64,000 nucleotides of DNA from Bugula neritina (Eukaryota; Bryozoa; Gymnolaemata; Cheilostomatida; Bugulidae). The stretch's first letter is position 1; each line of letters begins with the position of its first letter. The stretch is taken from the NCBI GenBank assembly GCA_964035545.1, contig OZ037768.1, positions 5,261,241-5,325,240 on the forward strand. Direction: 5' to 3'. This document shows positions 49,601-63,800 of the stretch, in pieces. The translations under genes were made by a program, and so were the position numbers. The notes beneath the pieces are model-generated. The model made no database searches. It was given only the letters and a program-made list of their open reading frames with translations, and was not told where the DNA came from.

Positions 49601-52600
49601 GTTATTGTGTGGCTGTTAGTTGGTATCACGTGGTGGACAGTCAGTTTGCTTAGAGAAGAGAATAGTCGGAGTCATCTTACCACTTGGAGATACAGTTGGC
49701 TTAGAAGTTGTTCTCTCTTGAGTTACTGAAGGAAGCTCTGTGACATCAGTAGATGTAATCACTACAGGGCTTAGTGTAGAAGTTGGAGGACATTCCACCA
49801 GCACACAACCAACCATCTCGTCCTGAGTGCCTCTGGAACCTTCATCACATCTTCTGGTCCGGGACTTCATACCAGTACCACAGGTCCTACTACAACCGGT
49901 CCAGGCCGACCAGTCACTCCAGCCATCACATTGTCCTGCAGAGAGTATATATGTCTTGTTACTCATCTAACAGCAAGAATGTATACGCGGCTGAGAGCTT
50001 TAGATGTGACATTACGAAGTAAGAAAAGAGCTACAGTTGTGGAATGCATAGGGAGTAGCAAAGTATGCGCAAAACAAGTATAATAGAACACAACTCCAAA
50101 CATCTTTAAAAATATGAGTGCAATAAACTGTAATAGCACAAAACAAACAGGTTTCAGCCAAAAGTATTGAGATTATGATGACAAACCAGCACTGGAGCCA
50201 CACTGGGTGCAAGACTTCCTACACTGAGGCAACATAAACAGAGGGTTCTTGTAGCATTCGCCTGTCGACTGCCAATGGTCACACTTGGCTGGGTTTGTCG
50301 TGTACTTGTTGCTACATCTGTCTGTATAATTATAACTACATGATAGCAGTATTGGTTCACATCTCCACATTTAGATGAGATATTATTTATTAACATTGAA
50401 AAAATAATGCAGTTTAGACATTGGAAAGTGGAACGAAAACAAATCCTAATATGTGGTAAGATAATACTAAAGAGAGTGGACTATAGCTGATACAAGGAGA
50501 GTACACTGTAGCTGTTACCGGGTGGTGGGGGCAAGTTTGTACAGAACTTGCAGGATCTCTGGCAGTTTTCACTCATCCAAGGCTTGTTACTCTCACACTG
50601 TTTGTCTGCAGCCCACATGTCACACTGAGCGTCATTCTAAAGCAGAACAACAGCCCAGCTCACAACTACACGCCATGTACAGGGTCAGGAGATAGTCTGA
50701 ACAAAGTCTTGTAGGTAATGGTATTTAGATGAGAAATAACTGATGAAAATTATCCCAAACATAGATGTTGATATTCTTTGAAAATAATATGAAAGATATA
50801 TATCCTGAATTTGGAAAGAATTCTTTAAATGACACTCACATGTTTATTGACACAGTCACATCTGCTGCAACTCTTCTGACAGTTTGGAATCATCCAACTA
50901 GGGTTACCACTGCACTCACCCTGACGAGCCCATTTCTCACACCTGCTATCTTTGTCAGCGCATGGTCTGGCTTCACCTGTATGTAGTTAACACAGACTGA
51001 CATCATTTCATTACCAACACCACACAGAAGACAAGATTACTTGAAGACATATTTCAAAATTCGTTAACAATCTAATGACACCAGAAACAATGTGAACAAA
51101 ATGAATACAATCGATATGACAAAAACATGTGTACTAACCTATAGGTAGCTCGGTGCCATCACAAGCATTGCAGGCTTTCCTACAGTATCTTCCCATCCAT
51201 TCAGGGGAGAGACTGCACTCACCCGCCTCAGCCAGGTCAAGACAGGCGGCATCATTATGGTACTCATTGTAACAACTCCCACCTGACACAAGACACACAG
51301 TTTCTCAGTCTAAGTATTCTGCTTCATTGACCAATCACCAGCATGTATACTAACATGGCTGTATGTGTGCAAGGAGACACTAATTTTCTGCAGCCGAGCT
51401 TAATACTGGGATTATGAAGCCAGTAGAAATGTGTGTGACACAAATAATATATAATGCACACATAACAGTGATTTTGGTAATTTAATACTATCCAAATTTG
51501 ATTGGCTATAAAATGGAACTATAAATAACTGGTCAACAATCAACCAATAACAGCAAAGCTTACATTTGCCGCAAGCCTTGGCACAGTTCTCATTCATATA
51601 GTCGGGGTTTTCTTTACATTCGCCAACAGAAGCGTCGGCATAACATTTAGCATCTTCCTTGTTGTTAACACATCCTGCAACATGTGACCAGTTGGTACTA
51701 AAGTTTAACACTTCATGTGCGTGCAGGGACAATAAGTATAAAACATGGCAGTATCTTCTATTGGTTGATTAACTCATGAATCATAATACAACACAGTAGT
51801 TAGGACAGAGTAACAATATAGACACAATTTGTCAACTAATCATTACAGTCTGTTTCCTGAAGATATGATTGCCACCTGTGCTAGATGAAATGAACAACAA
51901 AATAGGGGACTACCTGGGGACCCCAAGACCAAATGTAGTCCTAAGGCAATATTTGGCCTGAAGCTCTTAAAGTCTGGTTTTTAACACTTGGCAAAAAATT
52001 TAAATATAGCTGTATGTGTTAACTAGATTCAGTTGCGGGGAAAACAGGTAATATGGGCGTATAACTGCTTTAATTTATAACATTTCAGTTAAACTAAAAC
52101 CATTAATTAGTTGGTCTAAAGCCCTGTAAAAAGTGCTGAATGTTTGTTAATGAAAAGACGGTTGTGTGAAACATAAGACTACCTTCAGGAGGGTTGGTGC
52201 AGATTCCACAAGTGTGGCGGCAGTTGGCCCACATCCAAGCTAAGTGTCTCTCACAGTGACCCAGCCTCTTCCACTCAGCACACTGACGTCTGTCAGGGTA
52301 AAGATCTCTACAGTCTAGAAAAACGTTCTAGATGACGACAGTTGGGACACATAATGTTACAATAGTTACAGTTTCGATTACATTCAGCAACAGCTTAGAC
52401 ACATAGCTTCGTGTTGTACATGAAATAAAACAAATCCAGAAAATATTTTAATATCTAGTTATTTAATGTATTGTTTTCTGTTATGATGCAATGAAATGAG
52501 TAGTTAGTATCTAAATATAAATCTATGCTGTACATACCTGAGGGTGATTTGCACCAGCCGCAACTTGCCTTACAATTGTACGACATCCAAGCTGGGTTGG

Positions 52601-55600
52601 CACTACATTCACCAGTTGCAGCATATGTATCACAATCTTCATTATCAAATCTACAAAATATGAAATACTTCAAACATCTGCAAGATACTTTTCTACATGA
52701 TATAGAAAATCATCAGAAAATTATTATATATTTATAAATGCTATATAGTACAATACAAACGACGAAAAGGAATACACATGAAGGCTGTAAGCTCACCGGT
52801 TAGTGCATGACTTGGCTGGTAGCTCAACTTGATCTACTCTGTTACATTTACCACACGATTTTCTGCAGTTTTTGATCATCCATATTGGATTGAGAGAACA
52901 TTGACCTGATTCCCTCCATGTTTCACATTCCGTCTCGTTAGCATGGGAGTTCCTACAATCATAACAGTTGAGTTATGCTGCCCTGCTATTCTATGGCACC
53001 CTTATATCTGTTTATCCCGTATATGCTGTATGGGCTGTAGAAATCGTTGAACCAACAACCAAGCCTCTCAATACTAAGTAGATGTAGGCAGTGAAGAGTT
53101 GTCTTTCCACATTTATTTTTTCACGAATTACATATTTATATGACTTTAGTCATATAAATATGTAATCCGTAGAAAAATGAATAAAGACACACCAACTAGA
53201 CTTTTTAAACATTAGATCTTCTATATAATTTATTTATAAACTACTTTGTAAAAACTCATCTCAGCTAAATACTGTGCAAAACTTTGTCTTTTTAGCATGA
53301 ATCTAGATAAATACATATCTTTAGTACGACAAGCTACACCCCACAAATAAAACAAGCTAATGTGATTTCATATATAATGTTGCTTAAAATTTAGACAACT
53401 GCAGTTTTGGACTAGATTTTAAGTGACATAAGCCAATTATACATGACTTTAGCAGATTTACTACTCAGAGCTGTATATAAGTAATATATGGATGTTCAGT
53501 CAGTTCTTACCAGCACTCAGGGGTAGGTATTGGAGGAACTTTAGGGTAAGTCTGGCAGTCACTGCTCCCAGATGGACAAATACATAAACACTCTTTACCT
53601 ACATAACCACCTCCACCGCATCTGATATTCTTGTCACAGTGAGCTAAAAACAGATTATATGATATTGCACGCTGTGTAGTTCTCAAGACAAAATATGGTT
53701 AGAATAGTAAAAAAGAAGTAAAAAAGTACAAATTTAAATATAATTTTCTTATCTTCCACAGTTAGGTATTGATTAAAAAAAACAGATGTTTAACATACCA
53801 TTACAGTTATATAGAACATTAACAGCTTTAATATCGTTGAAAGACAACTCCTTCTTATACACTCTGCCTATACTACTTTCCAATGACTTGTCTCTCGCCT
53901 TTATAGTCTGAGATTTATCATCATATGAAAACGCCTACAACACAACTCATGACCAATAAAACACATCATGATTGCGGTATTTGACAAATTATTTTCCCAA
54001 CAACATTAGACACACATTAAGTAACTTTACTCAATAAGTCAGGTGTTTGAAACTGTCAAATATCAACTGTCATTACTGATCTCAGAGTGTTGTCTTATTA
54101 GATAACCATAAATTAGTAGCATGCAGGATATAAGTACAATCTTTAAGTGTTACAGGCAGAATAAGTACTGCTCAAGAGTAGAGTAAGTATCGTCTTTAAG
54201 CATCACAGAAGTAGTAAGTACCACAAGAGGAGTAAGTTTCACAGAAGGAGTAAGTCTCACAGGAGGAGTAAGTATTGCAGAAGTAGTAAATACTGTCTGC
54301 ACTGTAAATTTCCACACTTACATTGATCCCATAATGCATCACAGAAGTGAAGTCGTAAGGAACTTCACTTTCTTTGGAGATTTCATTCTGAGAATACTTA
54401 TTGAACCACTGCTTCCATTCAGGTTTAACATTTCTCCACACAATATCAATATGGTTGTCTCTGTTAGGCAGCTGGTGTTCATGAACTAGCCCGAGAGCGT
54501 GCCCTATCTCATGCAGGTACAACCCTTTCTGTCAAAATATCAGTCATTCCAATAACATATATAGGTAGTAATTAATTCTAAGAATATGTATATATATAGA
54601 TAGCAATTATCAATTATCAATACAACGGGATTCAAGTCTTGTTGAAAAGGTTATGACTGTATGGCATTTAGCAGTGAGTCAATGCTGTAAAAGGTCACTA
54701 AGTTGACCTCCAGGTGAAAGGATATGGCAGCATATGGCTCAGACACACCCATGTGATGTGCAAGTTGACTCGGTAGGGTCACTTCTACTTCTTCTTAATT
54801 AGAATAAAAGTAATCAACTTAAAAAAATGATATTTAGTAGTTAAAAAGTTGTCAGTAAAAAGTTTATTAAAACATTAAATACAACCAGCTGCTGTGATGC
54901 TATAATTTAAAAGTTGATTAAACAGTTAGGGTTGAAAAACTAAAATGATTTTAGAGCAGTTGGGTTGCAAGACAAAGAAATGAACTTGAATAAAAAAGGG
55001 ATTTAATTTAATGTAAAAAGTAAAAGTTTGGCAAGTCTGTTTACAAGTTCAACAATAGTCTAAAGTAGACAACATTGTATTATAGCACTGTTGTTATAAA
55101 AGCTTTCAGAGAAAAAGCTATTAAAAGCTTTCAATTAAATATCTAATTTTTCTGTATATACAGATTTTCCTTTCTCCTACTATTCAACTAGCTAACATGT
55201 TCTGTGCACAAAACACTTATTTATTCTACAGACAAAGATCCAGTATAGCATAGACTAAGATCCAACCTGAAACAGTAAAAGTGAAGCTGGGGACTTACGA
55301 ATCTGCAGCCCGGAGCCTCTAGGTTAAGTGACTGAGCTCCTCCAACCCTACCCAGCTGTGAGTTACAACTGCAATACAGCATAACAACTGAAGAGGGTGA
55401 CCAGAGAAATCTTTGATCAACTAGTTAATAGCTGCAGTGTGACAAACACTAAAATGGTTGGTTAGTCAGTGGTTGATGAGCAGCACATACCCAATTCCAT
55501 TCTGAAAGACTAGCTTATTTACATCTGAGCTGTTGGATGGCCTAAACATCACACACGTGTACTGCTCCCATTCCTGCATAGCCAAGTGTATGATGGCTCT

Positions 55601-57898
55601 CTCACGGCCAGCTGTAGCAATGAGAATATAACTGCAGCATAAGCATAAACTTTGTTGTTTGTACAACAATTTACATTTTCCATATTGCATCATATAAAAT
55701 AAAAAGATTTGATATTCAAAGTTGTTGAAACTTTGTTTCGAAGCTGGTGCTTCTTTATTTCTGAAAGTCAACAACTTGAGTTTTGAAATTCCAAACTATT
55801 AGCAAGATAAGAGATATACTTACAAAAATCCCATGGGTAAAAAACATACGGGACTTCGTTATGGTCCCAGGTTTCCGCAGATCTGTACACTTTTCTCTTC
55901 TTTCTCAATCTAGTGAACATAATAACGTTGTTGCCATGTCAACTAAGTAAAGAATATGCTAAGTTTTATCCCAACACTTTTCATAGCAAACTAGAATAGC
56001 ACAAGCACACCACAACAGACTGGAGACAATAATTTTTTACTTGTCATCAATACAACATAATTATCAGGTATAGTTGTTTATTGCAGCCTGATTAATAATA
56101 TTCACCTCGTATTTTTTTTCTTACTATAGAGAGTGGAGTATTGTTGATTGGTTAGCATCATATCCATTTCAGCTAATACCATAGACGAGTGGTCATCATC
56201 CACCAATGACCTTGTTTCTTTAACAAAAACAGTATGAAAAAAGTCATACTCTTTGTTCAAATCATTAAAGCCTGTTTCTAGGTAACTAAATTACATTTTT
56301 ATCATTACAATGATAAAATAATATGAATTTTTATATTTGCTAATTTTTTAATAAATAGCAATTAGATACAAAATCGATAAACAATGAAAATGTATGACAA
56401 AAATGGGTATTTTAATTGTTTATAGCTGCAATTTAGTTGCCATCCACCAAACAATAATATCTGCATATTGTGTAGCAGAATTACTGCACAATCAACAGAA
56501 GTGGAGAGTGTTTTAATAACTCGGCCTATAAACAACCAAATTAGTGTGAAACACCATTCAAGGTGAGCTTAAACCTTACATAGAGAAAGTGTTGCGCCAA
56601 TTTCTCACAATATTTATAAACTAACTCAGGATGAAAAGTCATGTACAGTATGCACTGTAGGAACTAATGTTAAGGTGCTATATTGTCACACATCAATAAA
56701 ACCAGGTATGATTTACTGGATTGCATACACAAACTATAAAACTCAGTGCAGGCATCAGCTATGCTGCTCATACATTGCCAGGGTAATAGTTCATGCTGCT
56801 GTTATATGATGCAGATAAAAGTAACAATAGTAACAAATCTTGTAACAAGCCCACATCTGTGTTACATTATCAAATGTCAGTCTGAACCTTGGACACCTAC
56901 ATCTTTAAAACTGCGCTGAGAACGAGTAAACTTACAATCTTAGTACATGCATAGATGTGTGAGGGAAATTGCACAACTGTAAATAGTAAGATAAACTAAC
57001 TGATAGGAAATAGCAAAAGTTCAACAGGACCAAATGAAGACCCATCAGTTTCAAATTTATGTCAGAAACAAGGTAAATCAGTCACAACCTCATTGGTTTT
57101 ACTTAGTCACAATGTTATTGGTTCTACCTAAGTTGTTGAGCGAAGATTCTGTGTGTGACTTCATAACTCTTCGTATCACCTGATCAATAGTGACAGCTTT
57201 ATCAATTTCACTGTCTCCTGCCGACAGAACAGGTGCTTGTATGTGAAAAGGGCGTGATGCCATCATTATCTGAAAAAGATGAAACAAAAATTCAAATCAA
57301 AAAGTTTTGAATTATGAATTAAAATGTTAAGTTAACTGATTACAAACATGGCTAACATTTGTTTTAGTTAGAACCGCATTTTTAATTTAAATCATAGGTG
57401 TTGGGGAAATAAACAGCAAGCATCAGTATGTAAGTCCTATAATTTGCAGATTTTTGCAAATTTGAAATGTTTTTTGAGAGAGCAGCTGTAGTCTAGCAGT
57501 TAGAGCAGTGGACTAGTAAGTGCTAGATCATGAGTTTGAATCCCAACAGGAGCATTGGTGATGCCAGGAGGGGCATCCAGTTATAATAGCTCATGTGCTC
57601 CTAGCAGGCAACCTTAAAACATGGTATTTAGTACACTTACACTCACCATCAGTAGTTCTCACAGGTTTTAAAATTATTTTTTATTTGTATTTATGAGTAG
57701 AAACAAACTATGTAGTAGCTTGATTGAAAATAAAACTATGAGCAATGAAACTTTAGTTTTATTGGCATCAACATTTCAATGAAGTAGTTTATATTCAAAA
57801 ACACATACAAAACAAGGTAATTTCTCACTCACCTTGATAATAAAATATAGTAACATAGCAGTTCTACTGAAGCCATAATAAAATCCATATAACTCCAT
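46672..57898 (-). CDS. Secreted astacin metalloprotease with EGF-like, 14 ShKT and one TSP1 domain
   Basis: Predicted extracellular zinc endopeptidase (M12A). Exons 1-12: 57898-57833, 57269-57128, 56217-56106, 55909-55824, 55611-55491, 55368-55299, 54528-54322, 53934-53799, 53643-53511, 52952-52797, 52650-52538, 52314-52183. Exons 13-23: 51674-51564, 51282-51139, 50976-50840, 50636-50519, 50321-50187, 49935-49681, 49146-49020, 48692-48571, 48213-47971, 47586-47431, 46937-46672. 1095 residues, phases consistent. A hydrophobic start (MLLYFIIKIMMA) is a likely signal sequence. The propeptide ends near basic RLRKKRK (about 107-113); then comes the protease (to 313) with zinc motif HEIGHALGLVH (205-215) and Met-turn SVMHYG. 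A short Cys-rich EGF-like unit follows, then eight ShKT domains, one TSP1 (WSDWSAWTGCSRTCG), a Thr/Pro linker, and six more ShKT, the last two in one exon. ShKT modules here probably act as binding domains, not toxins. The astacin glutamate and three histidines are intact. Confidence 0.93.
53097..53197. repeat. Foldback element / long hairpin
   Basis: Near-perfect palindrome in intron 9 of the astacin gene. The core arms ATTACATATTTATATGACT (53127-53145) and their exact reverse complement (53148-53166) are separated by two bases. Imperfect pairing continues outwards to GTTGTCTTT on the left and AAAGACACACCAAC on the right. It could be a tiny MITE or a structured RNA; the two-base centre argues against a miRNA precursor. 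Confidence 0.7.
57478..57665 (+). mobile_element. tRNA-derived SINE, copy 3 (plus strand)
   Basis: Starts GAGAGCAGCTGTAGTCTAGC with box A TAGTCTAGCAGTTAGAGC and box B GAGTTTGAATCCC, then GGGGCATCCAGTTATAATAG and a tail AGTTCTCACAGG. Same family as the copies at 18802 and 32175. It lies in intron 1 of the astacin gene, in the opposite direction. No clear target-site duplication. Confidence 0.82.
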
Positions 57899-60800
57899 CC
57901 TAAATAAACAGCCTGTAGTAATCTAATGTTCGACAATCAGCAGCATGGGTCTCAAAGCTTATTCCAGTAACAGTATGCAAGACAACAACTAAAATATAAA
58001 AGCAGCATGCGCATGCTGAGTGCAATGTGACTTGTATCAATTTACTTGCGTGTATTCAACTTATATAATGCACCTCAAACCAATATGGTTACAATTAGTA
58101 TCGGGTGTCATAACAATAATGAACTTAATGATCATTGATGCCTCATATGTTTACACCAATAAGAAATTTGCTGACTAATAAACGCACTCTGTGGAGTGAT
58201 ATGTTTTGCAAGTTAAACACAAAAGTTGTAAAAGGAGAGTATTCATGGAAATTAAAGTGTGTGCATGAAATGTAAGCTGAAAGAAGGCATATACTGTCAA
58301 TTACTAATTAGACACAGAAGCATATTGTATTATATTATTATCATGAGTTTTACCTTCAAAGATGAGTCACTCCAACATTATTATAAAATGCATTGAATAC
58401 TTAGGAGCAGTAGTGAAGAAATTGAGATAGCCTACGTTCTTTAACTTGATTACTAAGTTTTGGTTTGTGACGTGGGTTGAAATTCTTGCGAGAACATAAC
58501 TTTTTTGCTCCATTTTTAATCTAGAACACAGGCTTTTCTCAATTTCTCCATTACTGTACCTACTTCCACAAATATTGCAATTTCTTGAAAGCTTGAGAGT
58601 ATTGTATAATGTATTTTATGCGACAATGGCAATGTTAGCTAAATCTACAAGAAAATAATGTAATATTGGAAATCACCTGAATTATGTATTTAATACTTCT
58701 GCTTCTATTTTCTTCGTGACCAGCCAGGTTCACCGAGACAGTTGTTTTTGTCAATTTTCCGTCTTTACCAAATGTTTTCCTGCATGGCTGCCACTGCCAA
58801 AGTTCACTTTGGCTTTGAAGCTACTGGGTTTTTGTCTGTGCTTACTGGGCTAATGAGTTTCACTCTATATCTTATGTGCTAATAACTGACTCAGCATTGG
58901 TAATGCTTGTTATATATAGGTTAAGGTCAAATGCTATGTAGAGCAGCAAAGTGAGTGCTCTCTTGGGCCAGCATAGAATAACTAACAAACAAGTGCAGCA
59001 CCAAGCAAGTAATTTTGAGTCTAGTCTTGTAGAAGTTCAGTATAGAGATAAACAATTTTCCAAAACCTTCAACTTTTTTTAAATTTCAATTTATACATTT
59101 CACATATTTAGCAAGCTTTTTGGTAAAAATTGCATTTTACAAAAAAACTATGCTTTACTGAAAATTAAATATAACTATATTTCAATTGAAATAGTAAAAC
59201 ATGCCACTAGCCTATTAAACTGGGAAGTATTTATCCAAAGACAATTATTCCTTTATTTATCAACTTCGCAGTTCGATCACTACTTATGTTATAGCGTTAC
59301 CGAAGTAAAATGTATTTAGAACTTTAACTAGTCAGCAGAATCCATATTTTAAAAGCAAATTAAGTGTCAGACAAGACATGGCAAAAACTGCAACACCCAA
59401 AAAAGCAACAACATTCAGAAAAAGATAACAAACTGACACTAGAAAACAAAGAAAGTGCCAATACCCAAGTAGTCCAATACAAATGTGTGCACATGCACAA
59501 AAATAGACTTTCTCCAAGGTTAGCTTAGGTTATAAGAATTAGTGTGCTTTTTAAACATAAAAAAGCTTTCAAAAAATCCTCAAGCAGTTGGTTTGCTAAA
59601 AAAAGGTTTAAAAGATGAAAAAATGCAAGTGTTTGAGAAATGCCAAGTCTTAAAAATCAGTTCAGGAAAAAATATGTTCCAAATTCCTGTTGAAGATTTA
59701 CTTTAAAGATAGACATGATTTTTAAAATTTGTGTACAATTTGACAGATTAGAAGTAAAACTGTATCAGCATTATGAATACATTGCATGGACTTCTACGAA
59801 ATAGGTTAAAGTAGTATAATTTAGGAAAAAATCAAAGTTAAGGAATAGTGCTATACCATCCAGTCTGAAGTACCAGGGGATAATGCTGCCTCGATATACT
59901 TATTACTACAAAATGATATTATACTATTATCTCTAGTAGAGATTTGTTATACACATTTCCAATATAGCATTGTGGTTCATTTAGTTTATGTTTACAATCA
60001 AGAAGCATGCCTTAAAAGTGGACACAATTACAAACACGACTGTGTAAGCCTGCAGCAACTACCGAAAAGGTGAACCAAAAACGACAAATAACATTGTTCA
60101 GCCTCATTTATAATACTAATGTAGACGGTAATGTAAAAAAATAATTCCTCAAAAAGATTTGTGAAGAATTTCCACTCAGACATGAACTTCACAAAATTTT
60201 CAACGCCAAAACACAAAAATCAGCTACAGCTGCATGCAAAACATTCTGTCTATCATAAAAGCAAGAAAGTGTACTTTCCAAGAAAGTATCCAATAAAACA
60301 TTCAAGCTTTGCAACTGCAATAACACAATTAAGCTCTGCATGACTATAACTGTTCACTGAATGGCCTATGATACTCAAAGGCCGTGATTTACCAAGCCGC
60401 TGTCGCTATATAATAATGCAACAATAAAGACTTGCATATGTCTGCTTAATTGAAACTAAAATCAAAACTAAATATAAAAACCATGCAGCCTAGCTTCAGG
60501 AACACCAATTAATAAAGACACCCCCATTAAGCTTAGCAAATTTATTATTTGAAAATTGAAAGATCATAGTACCAGCTTAAAAAAAGAATGGAAAATTTTA
60601 GCCAGGGCACAGTTATGCAGCAAAAAAGTTCATTCTGTAAGCTGTGCCTAACAAAAATTTTTTTATTTTATGCAGGCCACTTTGCTCAACATTGAATAGC
60701 TGAAATAAAATTATAACAACTTGCAGGCACACTAAAAAAACTTCTTGTAGAGAATGTGACTTGAGCATCATTCTTAGTTTAGCTTTATTACCTTTGATGT

Positions 60801-63800
60801 TTGCGTACTTTTGTAAATTTTAATGAATACCTTTGATAAAACTATACAACGTATATATAGCAATAAGTTATCTTGTCTAGGTTGCAGGCGCAAGAAAATC
60901 GACAGCCAGCTCGAAATTTTCTTTTCTTCAACCAGAACTGCCCCCAATTGGTAAAAAGATCCACATAAAGGGAAAAATATCTTGAATTTTTTTAAATTGT
61001 AAAAAAGTCAGTAGGTCAAATTTGCTGTGAGAATTGCCATAACAGAACCATCACTGTTAATTAGGTGGATCATCATGTAAAAGCATGTTTTATTTAGCAT
61101 GCAGATGTACAGTCATTTTCTCTTATATGTTGTAGGCGCGAGGAACTCAACTGCCAGTTCCAGATTTGCTTTGCCAAAACTGCCTCCAATTTGCAAAGCA
61201 AAGAACCAACAGAAGTTGAAAATGTTGTTTAAGTTGCTGTGAGAAACACCTCAAAATCATCATTGTTTTGCAGTGGTGATGCAGCATGCAGAAGTACAGC
61301 ATGTATTTAGAGACGAATGCATAGACTGGGTACCCATGTGTTTGGTGTCTGGGGGTTGGTGGAGCCGGGAGGTGTGACAGACAGTCTGATAAATGTTCTC
61401 GGGGTAGGGATATCTTCCTTGATCTGTCACTTTCTTTTGCATTCAGTACTCATCACTGGCTAGATGTTACTATGCTTTGGCACAGTGATGTAGTGTAGCT
61501 TAGCTTCGTGACTGACTATGAATCAGTCATTGCACACGAAATCCTACACGGCTGGTGTTTGTGTGCTGTCTGTATATTGGGGTGTTTTTCTAACTGAGGC
61601 TGATCTTGACCACGGAACGGTTTCACCCTTTCTTTGGCAACTTACGCATGGGTGCACAGACTATGTATTTCTGAACTAGATACATGCTGGAAAGCACCAT
61701 GGAGTTTGTAAGGTGAGGATGACTCCACAACAGGGTGATGACTTTCATCAAAACACACGCAGCTTTACAATATTCAGTGGTTGGTTCTAGTATGTGGCCA
61801 AAGAATAACAGCCAATAAATAGTCAAGTATCACTATTTACTATTGGGGAAGTCCTTGGGGATGCGTCCTTCATACATGACCAAGCCAGTGAGTTGTCTGA
61901 GCAGGGTAAGGGTAAACATGGTTGAAGGGCTAAATTGAGAAGGAATTTCTGCTTTGGCCAATCTCTCTTGACAACATTTATAGGTCATAACTGTAGCTTA
62001 ATTCAATTTATTAAAACTAGTTTAAAGATCAAGATGCACTTAATGAAAAATATATGGGAGAAAAGAAAGACGTCTTCAGTATTATGTTTCACAAACTGAA
62101 AAACTCAGCTAAGAAATAAAATATCATTTGTTTTAATACTCGGCATTTTTAATACTTGCAGAATCACTACATATATATGCATATTATATTTTAGCACCAC
62201 CAACTCACAGGTCATTGGTGAGTTTTCTCACTTCAACAAGCCTCAAAAAGAATAAAGTGGAACCAATGTAAGTCTAATTATTTTATGCTAATAACTTGTC
62301 ATTTTAAAATATTTCATTCTTCAATAAAAGTACTGAAATTTTTAAATCAGATTATTTAAACAACATCCAACTATGATTAGAACACTTTTTTTGCTTTTAA
62401 AGGAGATAGCTACTATAAATTCAGAGTCAGTTTTTAAATTGTTTTACAATTATCTACCTGTTGGTTGCAAAACTAGAGTTCATCAGTTTAAAAGATTTCA
62501 GTCAGAACACAATCACACAAATTAATTTGCAAAAAACACAACATTACTCTTTTGCTTTACAAAAGAGCACCGTCGAGTTTAGGAAGTTAACCCCAAAACT
62601 GTCTACCATTCCAAAAGATCAACAGATTCTACCAGATATCTGTATGTAATCAATGTTATATATAGGTAAATGATGTTGTAATTGAGAAAAGCAAAAGCCA
62701 AACATCATTTGAAAAATTCAAAATTTTATTGGCGTAATTCAGCCATTTATGAGTTTAATAATTGAGTAAAAAAACGATGAGCCTACAGTTACCCCTACAA
62801 GTAGGTAATTCAAAAGTGCCATAGGTGACGCCTTAGAAGAATTTTATTAGAGCATGTGACAGCTCGACTGCTATAAGAAATATGAAAGATGTAAGTAATT
62901 ATATTATATGAACATGCCATGTTTTTGATAAATTAAAATGTGAGCATGAAATAACTAGTTGAAAAAAGTTTTTTTAAGATAAATAATATTATATATGTAC
63001 ATAGTTTGTTGTAAAATGCAGAAAGTGAATTCATTATTTTAATTTTTAAAAAGTGTGGCACTTTAAATGGCTATTTTTTTAGTAAATATTCATATATACA
63101 AGCACATGCACACATATAGTGCATGCAAACAACTCTTTATTACCTTTGATAAAATGTAAGTTTCTTCTCCAAAGAATATTTTCCTCTCTATTCATTAATA
63201 TTACAAATACCATGAAGAAAGATTAAATCCCAAAAAGTTATATTTATAACTCTGACTCTTAACAATAAGCAAAGAAATCTAAGAGCGAGTTTGATGTTAG
63301 TGTGAGTGTTACAAAATTTGTAAAGTTGTCAGCTGATTGAAACCTAATCACTGATCCTATCCTACTAATCACTAAAATTGACTAATTGTAATGTAGGTTT
63401 ATTCACAACTTGTGGGTTTATGATTTGCAAGGAAAATCTCGTAATATAGATCAAATAAACAACTTACAAAACTTTAAAACTTCCATAATTCAATCGAAGT
63501 TGTGCTTCTGAAAAAGCAGCTACCAAATTAAAACGTGGAGCAATACACCAATCAAAGGAAAATAAATTTCTTGCCACTAGCTATACCAGCTTACAAACGA
63601 ACACTTGTATGCACTTAAGTACAGATACAAACTTTTAAAATATGACCCAACAACTAAGCTCAAATGCTAAAATACCTTATTATAATAAAAAAAGTCAGAG
63701 TTATGCTGCCTGAACACCCGCAACAAGATTTCGAGCAATCTGAAACTATAGCATGGTAATATAGCAAACTAGCTTTCTACCATAACTCATCGTGTACTTT

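Noticed and set aside
46672-52952. ShKT domains as venom toxins
   Set aside because: They are modules of a large protease with a TSP1 domain, not short secreted peptides; the name reflects the fold only.
59332-59517. Small hydrophobic membrane protein
   Set aside because: A+T-rich DNA often gives Phe/Leu/Cys-rich chance frames; no signal, partner exon or similarity.
61623-61826. 67-codon minus frame as a gene
   Set aside because: The less A+T-rich region has short frames on both strands that shift repeatedly; no family recognised.
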